Notes under the pieces: generated by a model
Database searches by the model: none
Told to the model about the DNA's origin: nothing
Seen by the model: only the letters and a program-made list of their open reading frames with translations
Shown here: positions 1 to 9,641 of the stretch, in pieces
Layout of the letters: every line of letters starts with the position of its first letter
Position numbering within the stretch: the first letter of the stretch is position 1
Source of the DNA: JBMORL01 sp049322335
GTDB taxonomy: Bacteria > Bacteroidota > Bacteroidia > Flavobacteriales_D > UBA2798
DNA length: 64,000 nucleotides
NCBI GenBank assembly: GCA_049322335.1
Contig: JBMORL010000095.1
Location: 16,889 to 80,888 of the forward strand
Direction of reading: 5' to 3'
Position numbers and translations under genes: made by a program

Positions 1-1679
1 TTTGCACAGGCGATACCATCCAGTTGAGTTATTCGCCCGGTGGCACCAGTCAGAAGTGGTATTATCTATACGATGCCAGCGGAAATCTTGTATTCAGTGA
101 CGGCCCGTTCCCGGCAGGAGGATTGCAATATACCGGAACCACTAACTGTAATGCAGGCGGAAATGGCCCTACCTATTCAGGATTAAGTGCCGGAAGTTAT
201 ACCGTAACAGTTACCGATGCCAACGGGTGCAGTGTTACAGGATCGGCAACGGTTAATAACAGCCAGGGGACTTTAGCAGTAACCAATGCCTTGATCACTG
301 ATGAAAATTGCGGAAACAGTGCAGGAGCAATTAACATTTCACTTACCGGAACCGTAAACCCTGTTACCTATTCGTGGAGTAACGGAACTAACACGCAGGA
401 TATTTCGGGAGTAGCAGCAGGAAATTATACAGTAACCGTTACCAATGGAAATGGTTGCAGCCTTTCCGAATCCTATACCATTCAAAACATCACCAACGGA
501 ACTTCCATCACTTCTTCTGTTACTACAGACGAAAGTTGTGGTGATACAACCGGTGTAATTGATATTACTGTTAGCGGAACCAATAATCCATTTACCTATA
601 ACTGGAGCAATGGCGCCACCACTGAAGACATCAGCGGATTAAATGCGGGTTCGTATTCAGTTACCGTTACCGATGCCACAGGCTGTGCGCTTACACAATC
701 ATTTACTGTAAATAATGTAACTAACGGGTTAAGTGCTTCAGCTGTTTCTACCGATGAAAGCTGTACAGGAGGAGACGGCTCGGTTGATATGACGGTTACA
801 TCCGCAGTTCCCTACTCTATCCTCTGGAGTGACGGCTCGACAACCGATGACATCACCGGGCTATCTAACGGAATCTACACTTATACGATTACCGATAGTT
901 TGGGATGTATGCTGAGCGGATCAGTACAAATCAATACTCAATCTGCCAACATCACCATCACCAACTCGAATGTGAATGATGATTTCTGCAACAATAACAA
1001 TGGCGATATTAATCTAACCGTAACATCCGGAAATCCTCCGCTCACCTATGCGTGGAGCAATGGCGACAATACACAGGATATTTTTAATCTTGGTATGGGA
1101 ACCTATACCGTAATTATCACCGATAACCTGGGTTGCTCTATTGTGGATTCATTTACCGTAAACAACACTGCTTTTTATTTTGTATCAGACACCACCATAC
1201 TTGACGCATCCTGTTCGTCATGTGCAGATGGATCTATTAATATTACAGTAACCGGGGCGGGCGGATTAACCTATAGCTGGAGCAATGGCGCCACTACACA
1301 AGACATCAGCGGATTGCTGCCGGGATGTTATACAGTTACGATGACCTCAGGAGGTGGATGTCAGTTGATTGAAACCTATTGCGTGGGTGCTGACACCAGT
1401 GGAAATGATGTTAGCGAAATGGAATTAAACGAATGGAATATTTATCCCAATCCTTCCAGTGGAAATTTTATTCTCAGTCTTCAACAATTACCCGCGGGAA
1501 ATGTGGAAATGGAAATCTATTCCATCACCGGGCAGTTAGTTTATTCGGAACAAATGATGCAGTTTAACCTGCTGAAAAAGGAAGTAAATATCACTCACCT
1601 GGAAAGAGGTGTATACTTCCTTCGCCTCACAGGAGAGAGATTTAGTGATAAAACCGCAAGAATTGTGTTGATGAAATAA
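1..1679 (+). CDS. SprB-repeat surface protein with T9SS type A sorting domain (5' end outside window)
   Basis: The frame is already open at base 3, so the window begins inside the gene and the TTG at 24 is not a real start. The protein is a chain of roughly 75-residue SprB-type repeats, each with a T-D-E-S-C-G start, a W-S-N-G centre and a G-x-Y-x-V-T-V-T-D-x-x-G-C end. The last 80 residues begin with an IYPNPSSGNF block and end with RGVYFLRL, the usual layout of a type A sorting signal that is removed after T9SS export. Family knowledge places such proteins at the cell surface or secreted. The ligand or role is not visible. No signal peptide can be seen because the N-terminus is missing. Confidence 0.9.
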   Translation, partial: CTGDTIQLSYSPGGTSQKWYYLYDASGNLVFSDGPFPAGGLQYTGTTNCNAGGNGPTYSGLSAGSYTVTVTDANGCSVTGSATVNNSQGTLAVTNALITDENCGNSAGAINISLTGTVNPVTYSWSNGTNTQDISGVAAGNYTVTVTNGNGCSLSESYTIQNITNGTSITSSVTTDESCGDTTGVIDITVSGTNNPFTYNWSNGATTEDISGLNAGSYSVTVTDATGCALTQSFTVNNVTNGLSASAVSTDESCTGGDGSVDMTVTSAVPYSILWSDGSTTDDITGLSNGIYTYTITDSLGCMLSGSVQINTQSANITITNSNVNDDFCNNNNGDINLTVTSGNPPLTYAWSNGDNTQDIFNLGMGTYTVIITDNLGCSIVDSFTVNNTAFYFVSDTTILDASCSSCADGSINITVTGAGGLTYSWSNGATTQDISGLLPGCYTVTMTSGGGCQLIETYCVGADTSGNDVSEMELNEWNIYPNPSSGNFILSLQQLPAGNVEMEIYSITGQLVYSEQMMQFNLLKKEVNITHLERGVYFLRLTGERFSDKTARIVLMK

Positions 1680-1701
1680 AAAATCAATTACGTCTGTATT
1701 C

Positions 1702-1741
1702 ATCTGCGGGAGATTAACACGAGGAAGTTTTTCCCGCAGAT
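1702..1741. repeat. Intergenic inverted repeat
   Basis: ATCTGCGGGA at 1702-1711 pairs perfectly with TCCCGCAGAT at 1732-1741 around a 20-base loop. It lies between two convergent genes and could act as a bidirectional terminator, but no long T-run follows. Related CGCAGAT-type palindromes are common between Bacteroidota genes. Confidence 0.6.
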
Positions 1742-1765
1742 GGCGCTGATAAAATTCAAATAGTT

Positions 1766-2176
1766 TTAAAGTAATTTTACTTTGTATTTCTCCGCCATTT
1801 TTTTCAGCTGGTCATCGGGAATATCATGGATATTTTTACTTCCGTGATAATTTTCTACTGTCGCCACATGAACTACATAATCAAATTCACCGGCCATTTT
1901 AAAATAAGGTTCCATTTCCCAACCGATAGTAAAGGTGTTGTCAACAAAAATTTTGGGACTCTCATTTTTCATTGCCTGCCGTGTGTTTTCTTCACAGGCT
2001 TTATAGGCAAAGTGATTTTTTTCGAATTCGAATTTGTATTCTCCCGAAATTTTATCCGTAAAATAATCATCTACCGAAAAGACCGGGTATTTTCCATTAT
2101 CGGATAGTAAAGCTGCCAGTGTAGATTTACCGCTTCCGGGCAAGCCGCGGAGAAGGATGAGTGATCGGTTTTTCAT
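1766..2176 (-). CDS. Small P-loop ATPase/kinase (AAA_33-like)
   Basis: 136 residues. A Walker A motif GLPGSGKST is at about residues 10-18 and an acidic FSVDDYF segment follows a strand, as in the predicted nucleotide-kinase family that includes the N4BP2-like kinases. The later part (FVDNTF) fits the second strand of these small kinases. The substrate cannot be told; RNA or DNA ends and small metabolites are all known for the wider family. It stands alone on the minus strand and converges on the preceding T9SS gene. The start is the ATG at 2176, directly upstream of MKNRSLILLRG. Confidence 0.8.
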   Translation of the reverse strand: MKNRSLILLRGLPGSGKSTLAALLSDNGKYPVFSVDDYFTDKISGEYKFEFEKNHFAYKACEENTRQAMKNESPKIFVDNTFTIGWEMEPYFKMAGEFDYVVHVATVENYHGSKNIHDIPDDQLKKMAEKYKVKLL

Positions 2177-2339
2177 TATGTAAATATACCAAAAGTCAAC
2201 CGGAACAAAAAAAGCAACATTATCAGATTCCTGAAAACAATGAAAGGAAAAAAGTACAACGTTGATTCCGTTTTACACCATTTATAACCCGAACCCTCCA
2301 GCGATATTTGCGTTGAATCAATACATAAACACCCTTTTT

Positions 2340-3560
2340 ATGAAAAAACTTAATCACTTTATGTTGCTCACTACAGCCAGCCTGTTGTTTTTAGCCATGC
2401 CTGCAAAAAGCCAGTGGACAGAAATGAATTCACCGGTGAGTGATGCGCTATACGATATAGATATGACTACCGGAAATACCGGTTATGCGGCAGGTTATTA
2501 CGGAACCTTTCTAAAAAGTGTGGATGGAGGAAACAACTGGACAGCATTATCCGTCCCCTTTACAGATGATCTTCAATCTGTTTTTTTCTTTAATGCCGAT
2601 AGCGGTTTTGTTGCAGGTAATGAGGGGCTGTTCCGTACCAGTGACGGAGGCCAAAACTGGACACAGGTTGTACTTCCCGATACGCAATCATTACATCATG
2701 TAGAGTTTCTTGATGCATTCACAGGTTTTGCCACCGGAAGTTCAACCTCCATTTATAAAACAACCGATGGTGGGCTTTCCTGGCAGAAAAAAAATGTAGA
2801 TACCGTTTGGTGGAATGCCATTGCTGATATAAGTTTTCCTTCAGTCAATATCGGGTATGCTGTAATGAAAGGATATAATACCCATTTTTTTAAAACTACA
2901 GATGGAGGTGAAAACTGGTTTTTGAATGATGTATTGCCTTTTTGCCCTCTGACAAATATCGAAGGAATCCATTTTACATCTGATATCCGCGGATTTTTTG
3001 GCGGCTGGTATATTGGTGCATTTTATGAAACCAATGATGGGGGAACAACATGGACAGATCCGGTGATTAATGGAAGTACAACCACCGGAAATTATTATGA
3101 TGTTGATTTTATGAATTCAACTACCGGGGTAATGGTGGGCTATGGCGGAGATGTGTTGATCACTGCGGATGGTGGCACCACCTGGAATCCGGAATTAGCC
3201 AATGCCGGAAGTTTACCTTTGTATGCAGTGTGTTTTGACGATAACGGAACTGTTTTTTCTGCAGGAGACGGAGGAAAAATTTACAGGCGCGGAGCAATTT
3301 CATCTGTAACTGAAAGTACTATTGCCCCCGGATTTTCTGCTTACCCGAATCCTTTTGAAACTGATTTCATTATTCATTTTCCTCAAATGCAAAATGAGAT
3401 CAATATAGTTATCTACAATGCTGTAGGCGACAAAATATATGACCAGCTATTTTTCCATTCGTCAGAAATAAAACCCGAAATACAAATGAATTCGGGTGTG
3501 TATTTTGTGAAAATAAAAACGGAGAATTTTGAGCAGGCGGGGAAGATTATTAAGCAATAA
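2340..3560 (+). CDS. Ycf48-like repeat protein with T9SS type A sorting domain
   Basis: The start at 2340 was preferred over the upstream in-frame ATT at 2262 because it gives a clean signal peptide (MKKLNHFMLL...PAKSQ, cleavage after about residue 24). The body has six or more repeats of the pattern T-x-D-G-G-x-x-W, the hallmark of BNR/Ycf48-type beta-propellers, with linkers such as F-F-N-A-D-S-G-F. The C-terminal 75 residues (YPNPFETDF ... GVYFVKIK) are a type A T9SS sorting domain. The protein is therefore probably a secreted or surface-anchored propeller. Ycf48 in plants assists photosystem II, which cannot apply here. The true role is unknown. Confidence 0.88.
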   Translation: MKKLNHFMLLTTASLLFLAMPAKSQWTEMNSPVSDALYDIDMTTGNTGYAAGYYGTFLKSVDGGNNWTALSVPFTDDLQSVFFFNADSGFVAGNEGLFRTSDGGQNWTQVVLPDTQSLHHVEFLDAFTGFATGSSTSIYKTTDGGLSWQKKNVDTVWWNAIADISFPSVNIGYAVMKGYNTHFFKTTDGGENWFLNDVLPFCPLTNIEGIHFTSDIRGFFGGWYIGAFYETNDGGTTWTDPVINGSTTTGNYYDVDFMNSTTGVMVGYGGDVLITADGGTTWNPELANAGSLPLYAVCFDDNGTVFSAGDGGKIYRRGAISSVTESTIAPGFSAYPNPFETDFIIHFPQMQNEINIVIYNAVGDKIYDQLFFHSSEIKPEIQMNSGVYFVKIKTENFEQAGKIIKQ

Positions 3561-3579
3561 AATAAAATTTACAACACCC

Positions 3580-3642
3580 CTGAAACAAAAAATCCCGCAG
3601 GTGCGGGACACTTTTGCTTTTTTAAGTGGAGAAGATGGGATT
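3580..3642 (-). repeat. Duplicated tRNA-Ala 3' end plus terminator (copy 1)
   Basis: Bases 3580-3642 repeat bases 3747-3810 with only two or three differences. The unit contains the CCCGCA..TGCGGG terminator hairpin and the last 16 or so bases of the tRNA-Ala gene, then stops abruptly inside the T-arm. This copy has no tRNA body and is a remnant. Confidence 0.85.
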
Positions 3643-3702
3643 ATTTCATGCTCTCAGCTTACCACGTAGTCTTAAAACAAAAGTTCGCTTCGCTCTTATT
3701 TA

Positions 3703-3753
3703 TTTTCAGGATTGGCCTTTTGAAAGATTACTTTCAACGGCCAATCCTGAAAA
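3703..3753. repeat. Long near-perfect palindrome between the two tRNA-end copies
   Basis: TTTTCAGGATTGGCC at 3703-3717 pairs perfectly with GGCCAATCCTGAAAA at 3739-3753. Inside it, TTGAAAG and CTTTCAA pair again around ATTA, giving about 22 base pairs in all. It sits exactly between the duplicated tRNA-Ala ends. Confidence 0.85.
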
Positions 3754-3754
3754 C

Positions 3755-3776
3755 AAAAAATCCCGCAGGTGCGGGA
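3755..3776 (-). terminator. Rho-independent terminator of tRNA-Ala
   Basis: Read on the minus strand, TCCCGCA..TGCGGGA forms a 7-bp stem followed by six T. It lies 19 bases beyond the 3' end of tRNA-Ala. Confidence 0.8.
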
Positions 3777-3794
3777 TACTTTTGCTTTTTTAAG

Positions 3795-3868
<74 letters not shown>

Positions 3869-3915
3869 TTTTCACCCTGCCAGGCTATGTGTAACAGCAG
3901 GGCGACATTTGACCC

Positions 3916-3944
3916 CAAAAGTAATAAATTTTTAGTATCTTCAA
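3916..3944 (-). promoter_or_regulatory. Bacteroidota-type promoter of tRNA-Ala
   Basis: On the minus strand TTG (3944-3942) is followed after 18 bases by TACTTTTG (3923-3916), matching TTG-N17/18-TAnnTTTG. It lies about 47 bases upstream of the mature tRNA 5' end. Confidence 0.65.
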
Positions 3945-3958
3945 TCAGGATTTACCCC

Positions 3959-4846
3959 ATGCGCAGCACCGCTTTTTCCCGCCATATTGAAGAATTACTG
4001 GCCCGTTTCCTGGAAAAGGAGGCGGTGACCATTAAAAAAGCTGTTCCCGCCCACGGAGGGAGTATAAATGAATCGTTTGTGCTGGAAACTACCGAAGGAA
4101 AATTCTTTTTGAAAAGAAATGACGCCAACCTTTTCCCCGGAATGTTTGAAGCTGAAAGCCGGGGATTAAATCAATTGGCTATTACCCAAACCATAAAAGT
4201 TCCCGATCCCTATTTCTGCGGAAATTTTAAAGGACAGGGTTTTTTGGTGATGGAATACATTCAGCCGGGATTACAGGACGAAGGATTTTGGGAAAAATTC
4301 GGACTGGCTTTGGCAGAACTGCATAAAAAAACGGCTGAAAATTACGGATACGAAGAAAACAATTATATCGGTTCTCTTCCTCAATCCAATAAACAACACC
4401 GCCAATGGTTTGAATTTTTTGCTGAAGAACGACTTCGCCCGCTGGTACAAAAAGCAACAGAAAAAAACCTTCTGCTTCGCACAGAAATTGAAATGTTCGA
4501 AAAACTATACCATAAACTGGATGGTTTTTTCCCCGTTGAACTTCCTGCCCTGTTGCATGGTGATTTATGGAGTGGAAATTTTTTATGCAGCGTAAATGGA
4601 CCTCCCGTTATATTTGATCCGGCCATTTATTACGGGCATCGTGAAATGGATATTGCCATGAGTAAATTATTCGGAGGTTTTCAGCAAAGATTTTATTCGG
4701 CCTATAATGAAGCCCGCCCGCTGGAAAAAGGATGGGAAGAAAGAGCAGAAGTGTGTAATCTCTATCCCCTGCTAGTGCACCTGATACTTTTCGGCAGCGG
4801 ATATCATAAACAAATTGAACTTACATTGAGGAAATTTACTGCATAA
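3959..4846 (+). CDS. Fructosamine kinase/aminoglycoside phosphotransferase-fold protein
   Basis: 295 residues from the ATG at 3959. An upstream in-frame ATG at 3794 would read through the tRNA gene and is rejected. The fold is the kinase-like fructosamine-3-kinase family: an N-terminal lobe with FFLKRN, a hinge VMEYI, the catalytic LLHGDLWSGNFL loop near residues 200-212 and the metal-binding FDPAIYYGHREMD block that follows. Family members phosphorylate ketoamines formed by glycation of proteins, leading to deglycation. Bacterial members may instead act on small glycated amines. It is a single gene with no operon partner. Confidence 0.9.
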   Translation: MRSTAFSRHIEELLARFLEKEAVTIKKAVPAHGGSINESFVLETTEGKFFLKRNDANLFPGMFEAESRGLNQLAITQTIKVPDPYFCGNFKGQGFLVMEYIQPGLQDEGFWEKFGLALAELHKKTAENYGYEENNYIGSLPQSNKQHRQWFEFFAEERLRPLVQKATEKNLLLRTEIEMFEKLYHKLDGFFPVELPALLHGDLWSGNFLCSVNGPPVIFDPAIYYGHREMDIAMSKLFGGFQQRFYSAYNEARPLEKGWEERAEVCNLYPLLVHLILFGSGYHKQIELTLRKFTA

Positions 4847-4871
4847 ACTCACAGGATACCGAACTAACAAT

Positions 4872-5257
4872 CCCAATAGCTATCGGCAGAAGTGAAATAC
4901 GAAATGCCGAACAAATGAATGATGAGCAAATGAGTGTTGAGTTTTGAAGTGAAATGCGAAATGCTGATAATGCACTCAACAACTACCTGCACTTACTTAA
5001 TACACTCAGTACACTCAATAACTTAATAACTACCCACTGCAAATACAGATCAAACGATCCCAATAGCTATCGGCAGAAGTGAATTACGAAATGCCGAACA
5101 AATGAATGATGAGCAAATGAGTGTTGAGTTTTGAAGTGAAATGCGAAATGCTGATAATGCACTCAACAATTACCTGCACTTACTTAATACACTCAGTACA
5201 CTCAGTACACTCCATAACTTAATAACTACCCACTGCAAATACAGATCAAACGATCCG
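4872..5257. repeat. 187-bp tandem duplication in a 450-bp gene-free stretch
   Basis: Two near-identical copies start with CCCAATAGCTATCGGCAGAA at 4872 and 5059. The second copy carries about 10 extra bases where the short unit CTCAGTACA is repeated. A short third start (ATAGCTATC) follows at about 5258. Frequent short direct repeats and stop codons in most frames argue against coding. Nothing else is seen between 4847 and 5296. Confidence 0.85.
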
Positions 5258-5296
5258 GATAGCTATCAGGAACACGGATTTACGCAGAAAAGATCA

Positions 5297-7135
5297 TCAA
5301 TATTTTACTATCGACTTTTCCAGTTTCTCCTTCATCGCCATACACCGGTCCATTAATTTTTTATCGGGATTCCTGATCATGAACTGTGTGATTATCATAT
5401 TGACGTAACCCAGCATCCGCTCTTTATCGGCATCAGGTTTATCCAGTTCTTTTTCCACTTTATCCAGTGCGGCATGGCAAAACTCCGTGGCTTTATTTTC
5501 TTCACCGGGAATTTTCATATAAGCCATTGACAACATGACCTCACCCGAATAACCTTCCAGCTTTTTCACCGGAATTTCTTTTGTGCTTCGATCCAGAATT
5601 ATTTTTGCTTCCCGTGGAAGGCCGGCATCTGAAAACGAATTGGCAAGATTAGCGAAGGCATACAGATAATTGCTTACCATCGGTTCTGATTCAAATCCAT
5701 TTTTACCGGAGATACCATATTTGTAAATTTCCAATAAATATTTTTTTTGATCTTCCCTGTTAATATGCGCTCCATAGGAAGATATTTTTTCAATGTAATG
5801 AGATAATACTACAACTATTCCATGAGCTTCCATGTGCATATTCAGTTCGCGGTCCCAGTCGTGGTTGTATTCCCCGCTGAAATGTGTTTTTCTATCCGGG
5901 TAATTGGAAGAAATAATATCCAGCTGTGCAATATGTGATTTATAGAGATAGTTTCGTTTGAAAACTATTTTTCCTGCAGGAATAAGACTGGAATCAGCTG
6001 ACGGAACAGAATCGGTAAGGGTGAGCGTAAAACGGTTAGCATCGATGGTAAACCATTTTTCCTCATCGGTTTTTTTACTCTCACGGGAAATATATTCCAG
6101 TACCTGGCTGATTTCGGAAGTTGATGCAGCAGTTTCAGAAACACTCACCACATCCAGGTTATGCCGCTCATATTCCTCATCTGTTAATTTCATTTTCAAT
6201 TTATATTTTCTTCTTACGTAGGAAATATACTCGGGCACATTCAGCAGGCTCGAATTAATAACCGCAACGTCTTTCCGAATTCCCTTTTTTTCCTGCATAT
6301 ACCAGAGAGGAAAAGTGTCTCCGTCACCGGCAGTGATAATAATTCCGTTTTTTTCGCAGGAGTTGAGCAGGTTGGCAGCATAATTTTCCATAAAAGGCCC
6401 ATAGGATGTTTTATCCAGGAATTCTTTTGCACGTTCGTTTTCTTCCCACATATCCATCTGGTAAAAACCATACATTCCCTGGTGGGCACATTTCACATCT
6501 ACCCTGCCAATTAATGTCTGGTAACCGGGATTCGTTTCTTTAATTTTTTCATACAATGCCGTTTCTTTCCGGATAAAATCAGAAAACAGGTCCATTTCTT
6601 CTGTTGTAGGTTCCCTTTTCTTTTTCTCATTATAGATATCAGAAACAATTGTATTTGCTTTACCCCCATAAGCGCGGGCCAGTGACTCCATTAATGTGTC
6701 GGTTAGATTAGAAGCATCTTCCAGCTCTTCAATAATATCATCTTCGCAACCTTTGTAACCATAATAGATCATCCGGTTATAATTATACGACTGGCGGATA
6801 TGGTATTTTTTCTGGTATTCAGCATGCTCAAAAGTCCGGTTCGTTCTGAATTTTTCCCCGGGTTCCATATACCGTTTTTCTTCGAGCGACCAGAACAGGT
6901 TTCGCCCGGTTTCTTTTTCGGTATAGTCCTCGTATTTATATGAAATAATTTCATACCCCGGTTTTGTTTTGGCAAAACGATAAAATTCATCCTTGCTTTC
7001 AGGAAAATAATATTCTTTAAAAAACTGGTTAACCACTTCCTCATAACGGGGATAGGATTGATATTTTTCGATGTCTGCTTTTTTAGAACAGGAAAGGAAA
7101 ACCAACAGTAAAAAGATAAAAGAAAAATATTTCAT
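5297..7135 (-). CDS. Lipoprotein with a DUF2723-like soluble motif block
   Basis: 612 residues. A lipoprotein-type signal ends at Cys16 (LLLVFLSC). Around residues 250-300 there is NLLNSCEKNG, then GDGDTFPLWYMQE, then a VINSSLLNVPEY segment. The same order (GDNDTFPLWYLQE, then V.N.SLLN) occurs in the soluble part of the large multi-spanning Bacteroidota DUF2723 glycosyltransferase-like proteins. Here the membrane-spanning half is absent and a lipid anchor takes its place. The C-terminal third is helical and TPR-like. The function is not known; a sugar-related envelope role is inferred only from that resemblance. It runs in the same direction as the M42 peptidase, 5 bases downstream of it. Confidence 0.75.
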   Translation of the reverse strand: MKYFSFIFLLLVFLSCSKKADIEKYQSYPRYEEVVNQFFKEYYFPESKDEFYRFAKTKPGYEIISYKYEDYTEKETGRNLFWSLEEKRYMEPGEKFRTNRTFEHAEYQKKYHIRQSYNYNRMIYYGYKGCEDDIIEELEDASNLTDTLMESLARAYGGKANTIVSDIYNEKKKREPTTEEMDLFSDFIRKETALYEKIKETNPGYQTLIGRVDVKCAHQGMYGFYQMDMWEENERAKEFLDKTSYGPFMENYAANLLNSCEKNGIIITAGDGDTFPLWYMQEKKGIRKDVAVINSSLLNVPEYISYVRRKYKLKMKLTDEEYERHNLDVVSVSETAASTSEISQVLEYISRESKKTDEEKWFTIDANRFTLTLTDSVPSADSSLIPAGKIVFKRNYLYKSHIAQLDIISSNYPDRKTHFSGEYNHDWDRELNMHMEAHGIVVVLSHYIEKISSYGAHINREDQKKYLLEIYKYGISGKNGFESEPMVSNYLYAFANLANSFSDAGLPREAKIILDRSTKEIPVKKLEGYSGEVMLSMAYMKIPGEENKATEFCHAALDKVEKELDKPDADKERMLGYVNMIITQFMIRNPDKKLMDRCMAMKEKLEKSIVKY

Positions 7136-7140
7136 GTTTT

Positions 7141-8187
7141 TTATTTAAAACTCCAGTTGTATTTATCCATATCCTGCAAACAGTTTTTCAGCAGACTGAT
7201 ACTTCCGTTTATATCGTTTTTATCTGCCATTTCAATTACCTGGTGCACGTGACGTGTAGGGATAGAGATGCATCCTGAAATAGCTCCCCCGGCAGTCATC
7301 CGCTGAATACCGGCTGTATCCGTTCCACCCGCAGGAAGAATTTCGGGTTGCCATTTTATTTTGTGTTTATCTGCTGTTTTTTTCATAAAATCTACCATCC
7401 GGTAATCGCAGATCACTGATGAATCCATTACTTTAATGGCTGTTCCATGTCCCAGTTCAGTTACCTTTTCATGTGGTTTGGCTCCCGGCACATCATAAGC
7501 GATGGTAATGTCCAAACCAAAACCAAAATCAGGCTGAATATTCAATGCCGCTACACTGGCTCCGCGAATTCCTACTTCCTCCTGTACCGTAAATACTCCA
7601 TACACATCATAGGCCGGATTTTTTAAAACTTTTAAAGTTTCCAGTAAAATAAAAACCGAAAGGCGGTTATCCAGTGATTTGCAATTCACACAATTTCCCA
7701 TTTCAATCAGCTGGCGCTCGCGCGTTACGGGATTTCCCACTGAAATATATTTTTCTACTTCCTTCTTCGGCATTCCCATATCGATAAAATAATCGGTAAG
7801 CGGAACCACTTTTTCTCTTTCTGCGGCTGTCATCATGTGGATGGGTTTCGATCCCATCACACCCACCAGGTCTTTTTTTCCATGAACAATTACACGTTGT
7901 GCCGTTAGTGTTTTCGGATCAAATCCACCCAGCGGAACGAAACGGAGAAAACCGTTATCGTCAATATGGCTCACCATAAAACCGATCTCATCCATGTGAG
8001 CCGCCACCATCACCTTTTTTCTTTTTTTACCTCTTTTGATGGTGGTGATATTTCCCATATTATCGATGGAGATCTCATCCACAAAAGGTTTTACGGTTTT
8101 AAGCACCAGTTCACGCACGCGTTGCTCGTGCCCGGGAGCTCCCGCCACTTCACAAACTTCTTTCAGTAATTTTATATTCATGGTCAT
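7141..8187 (-). CDS. M42-family metallo-aminopeptidase
   Basis: 348 residues, the usual length for the family. Metal and catalytic residues are all in place: AAHMDEIG near residue 60, CKSLDNR, VQEEVGIRG, a GLDIT segment and the C-terminal RHVHQ. Family members (glutamyl aminopeptidase, deblocking aminopeptidase) are dodecameric cytosolic enzymes that trim peptides with two zinc or cobalt ions. No signal peptide is present. The start is either the ATG at 8187 or the second ATG two codons later. It lies 23 bases downstream of pyruvate kinase on the same strand and may be co-transcribed with it. Confidence 0.93.
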   Translation of the reverse strand: MTMNIKLLKEVCEVAGAPGHEQRVRELVLKTVKPFVDEISIDNMGNITTIKRGKKRKKVMVAAHMDEIGFMVSHIDDNGFLRFVPLGGFDPKTLTAQRVIVHGKKDLVGVMGSKPIHMMTAAEREKVVPLTDYFIDMGMPKKEVEKYISVGNPVTRERQLIEMGNCVNCKSLDNRLSVFILLETLKVLKNPAYDVYGVFTVQEEVGIRGASVAALNIQPDFGFGLDITIAYDVPGAKPHEKVTELGHGTAIKVMDSSVICDYRMVDFMKKTADKHKIKWQPEILPAGGTDTAGIQRMTAGGAISGCISIPTRHVHQVIEMADKNDINGSISLLKNCLQDMDKYNWSFK

Positions 8188-8210
8188 TACGTTTATCCGT
8201 TAAACGTTAG

Positions 8211-9632
8211 TTATTCGATTTTGCTTAGCTTAAGCATATTTGATTTTCCTTTTTCTTCGATAGGCATGCTGGCAATATTGATTACCAGGTCGCCCTCTTT
8301 CACCATGTGCAGTTTTTTCAACAGGTATTTGGAGTCAGCAATGGTATGGTCGGTGCTAACCATTTTATCGTAATACAACCCGATAACTCCCCAAACGAGA
8401 CTAAGTGTGTCAAGAATTTTTTTATTTCCGGTTAAAACAATGGTGCCCGCTTTAGGCCGCTGCGATGAAATTTTGAAAGCCGTGTATCCGCTATGTGTCA
8501 TGGTAATAATGGCTTTAGCTCCCACACGCTGGGCAAGACGGGTGGCATTAAAACAAATGCTATCGGTAATAAATCGTTCGTTTTCTGTATCCAGCGGAAT
8601 AGATTCCTTGTGATAAATTCCATCAAAGGTTTCTGCCTCTTCCAGGATTTTACGCATGGTTTCAATCACTTTCACCGGGTATTTTCCCACTGAAGTTTCA
8701 CCACTCAGCATTACCGCGTCAGCCCCGTCAAAAACGGCATTAGCCACATCGTTTACTTCTGCGCGGGTGGGTGAAAGACTGTTGATCATACTTTCCATCA
8801 TTTGCGTAGCCACAATTACCGGTTTGGCCTGTTCAAGGCATTTGCGGATAATCATTTTCTGAATAAGAGGGACATTTTCGAGTGGAATTTCTACTCCCAG
8901 GTCACCGCGCGCCACCATCAAAGCATCCGATTCATGAACAATATCATCAATTTCTTCCAGCGCTTCCGGCTTTTCAATTTTGGCCACTACTTTTGCTTTT
9001 TTCTGTTTGGATGAAATCAGATGCTTGAGTTCAATAATATCACGTGCTGAACGTACAAATGATAATCCAATCCAGTCGATCTCTTTTGATAAGGCAAAAT
9101 CAAGGTCGGCAAGATCTTTTTCCGTTAACGAAGGCAATGATACTTTTGTATTGGGTAAGTTTACTCCTTTTTTGGAAGAAAGGATTCCACCCTGCACAAC
9201 TTTGGTAAGCACCTCATCAATTCCATTGGAGGAAACAATTTCAAACACCAGTTTACCATCGTCCAGCAATATTTTTTCACCGGGTTTTACATCATAAGGA
9301 AATTCTTTATAGGTGATATATACTTTTTGTGCATTGCCAATCATTTTTTTGGTAGTAAAAACAATTTCATTTCCCGGCTCCACCGGCACGCCATTGTTTT
9401 CCATTTCACCTACACGCAGTTTAGGGCCCTGTAAATCGGCAAGAATAGCTACATGTGTTCCCGTTTCCACAATCAGTTCGCGTATAATATCAATTACCTT
9501 TCCATGCTTTTCGTATTCACCATGAGAAAAATTGATCCGGAACACATTCGCTCCCTCATGCATCATCTGTCTTAATACTTCTTTATCGGAAGTAGCCGGG
9601 CCCAGCGTAGCAACAATTTTGGTTTTTTTCAT
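8211..9632 (-). CDS. pyk: Pyruvate kinase
   Basis: 473 residues. Converts phosphoenolpyruvate and ADP to pyruvate and ATP, the last step of glycolysis. The N-terminal KTKIVATLGPA and NVFRINFSHG segments, the catalytic-barrel block GLSFVRSARD, the metal-binding KIEKPEALEEID and MVARGDLGVEIP, and TQMMESM are all conserved. A C-terminal allosteric domain is present from about residue 345. It is preceded by the IPExxxVDY gene with a 9-base gap, an arrangement common in Bacteroidota. Confidence 0.98.
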   Translation of the reverse strand: MKKTKIVATLGPATSDKEVLRQMMHEGANVFRINFSHGEYEKHGKVIDIIRELIVETGTHVAILADLQGPKLRVGEMENNGVPVEPGNEIVFTTKKMIGNAQKVYITYKEFPYDVKPGEKILLDDGKLVFEIVSSNGIDEVLTKVVQGGILSSKKGVNLPNTKVSLPSLTEKDLADLDFALSKEIDWIGLSFVRSARDIIELKHLISSKQKKAKVVAKIEKPEALEEIDDIVHESDALMVARGDLGVEIPLENVPLIQKMIIRKCLEQAKPVIVATQMMESMINSLSPTRAEVNDVANAVFDGADAVMLSGETSVGKYPVKVIETMRKILEEAETFDGIYHKESIPLDTENERFITDSICFNATRLAQRVGAKAIITMTHSGYTAFKISSQRPKAGTIVLTGNKKILDTLSLVWGVIGLYYDKMVSTDHTIADSKYLLKKLHMVKEGDLVINIASMPIEEKGKSNMLKLSKIE

Positions 9633-9641
9633 TTTTCGTTA

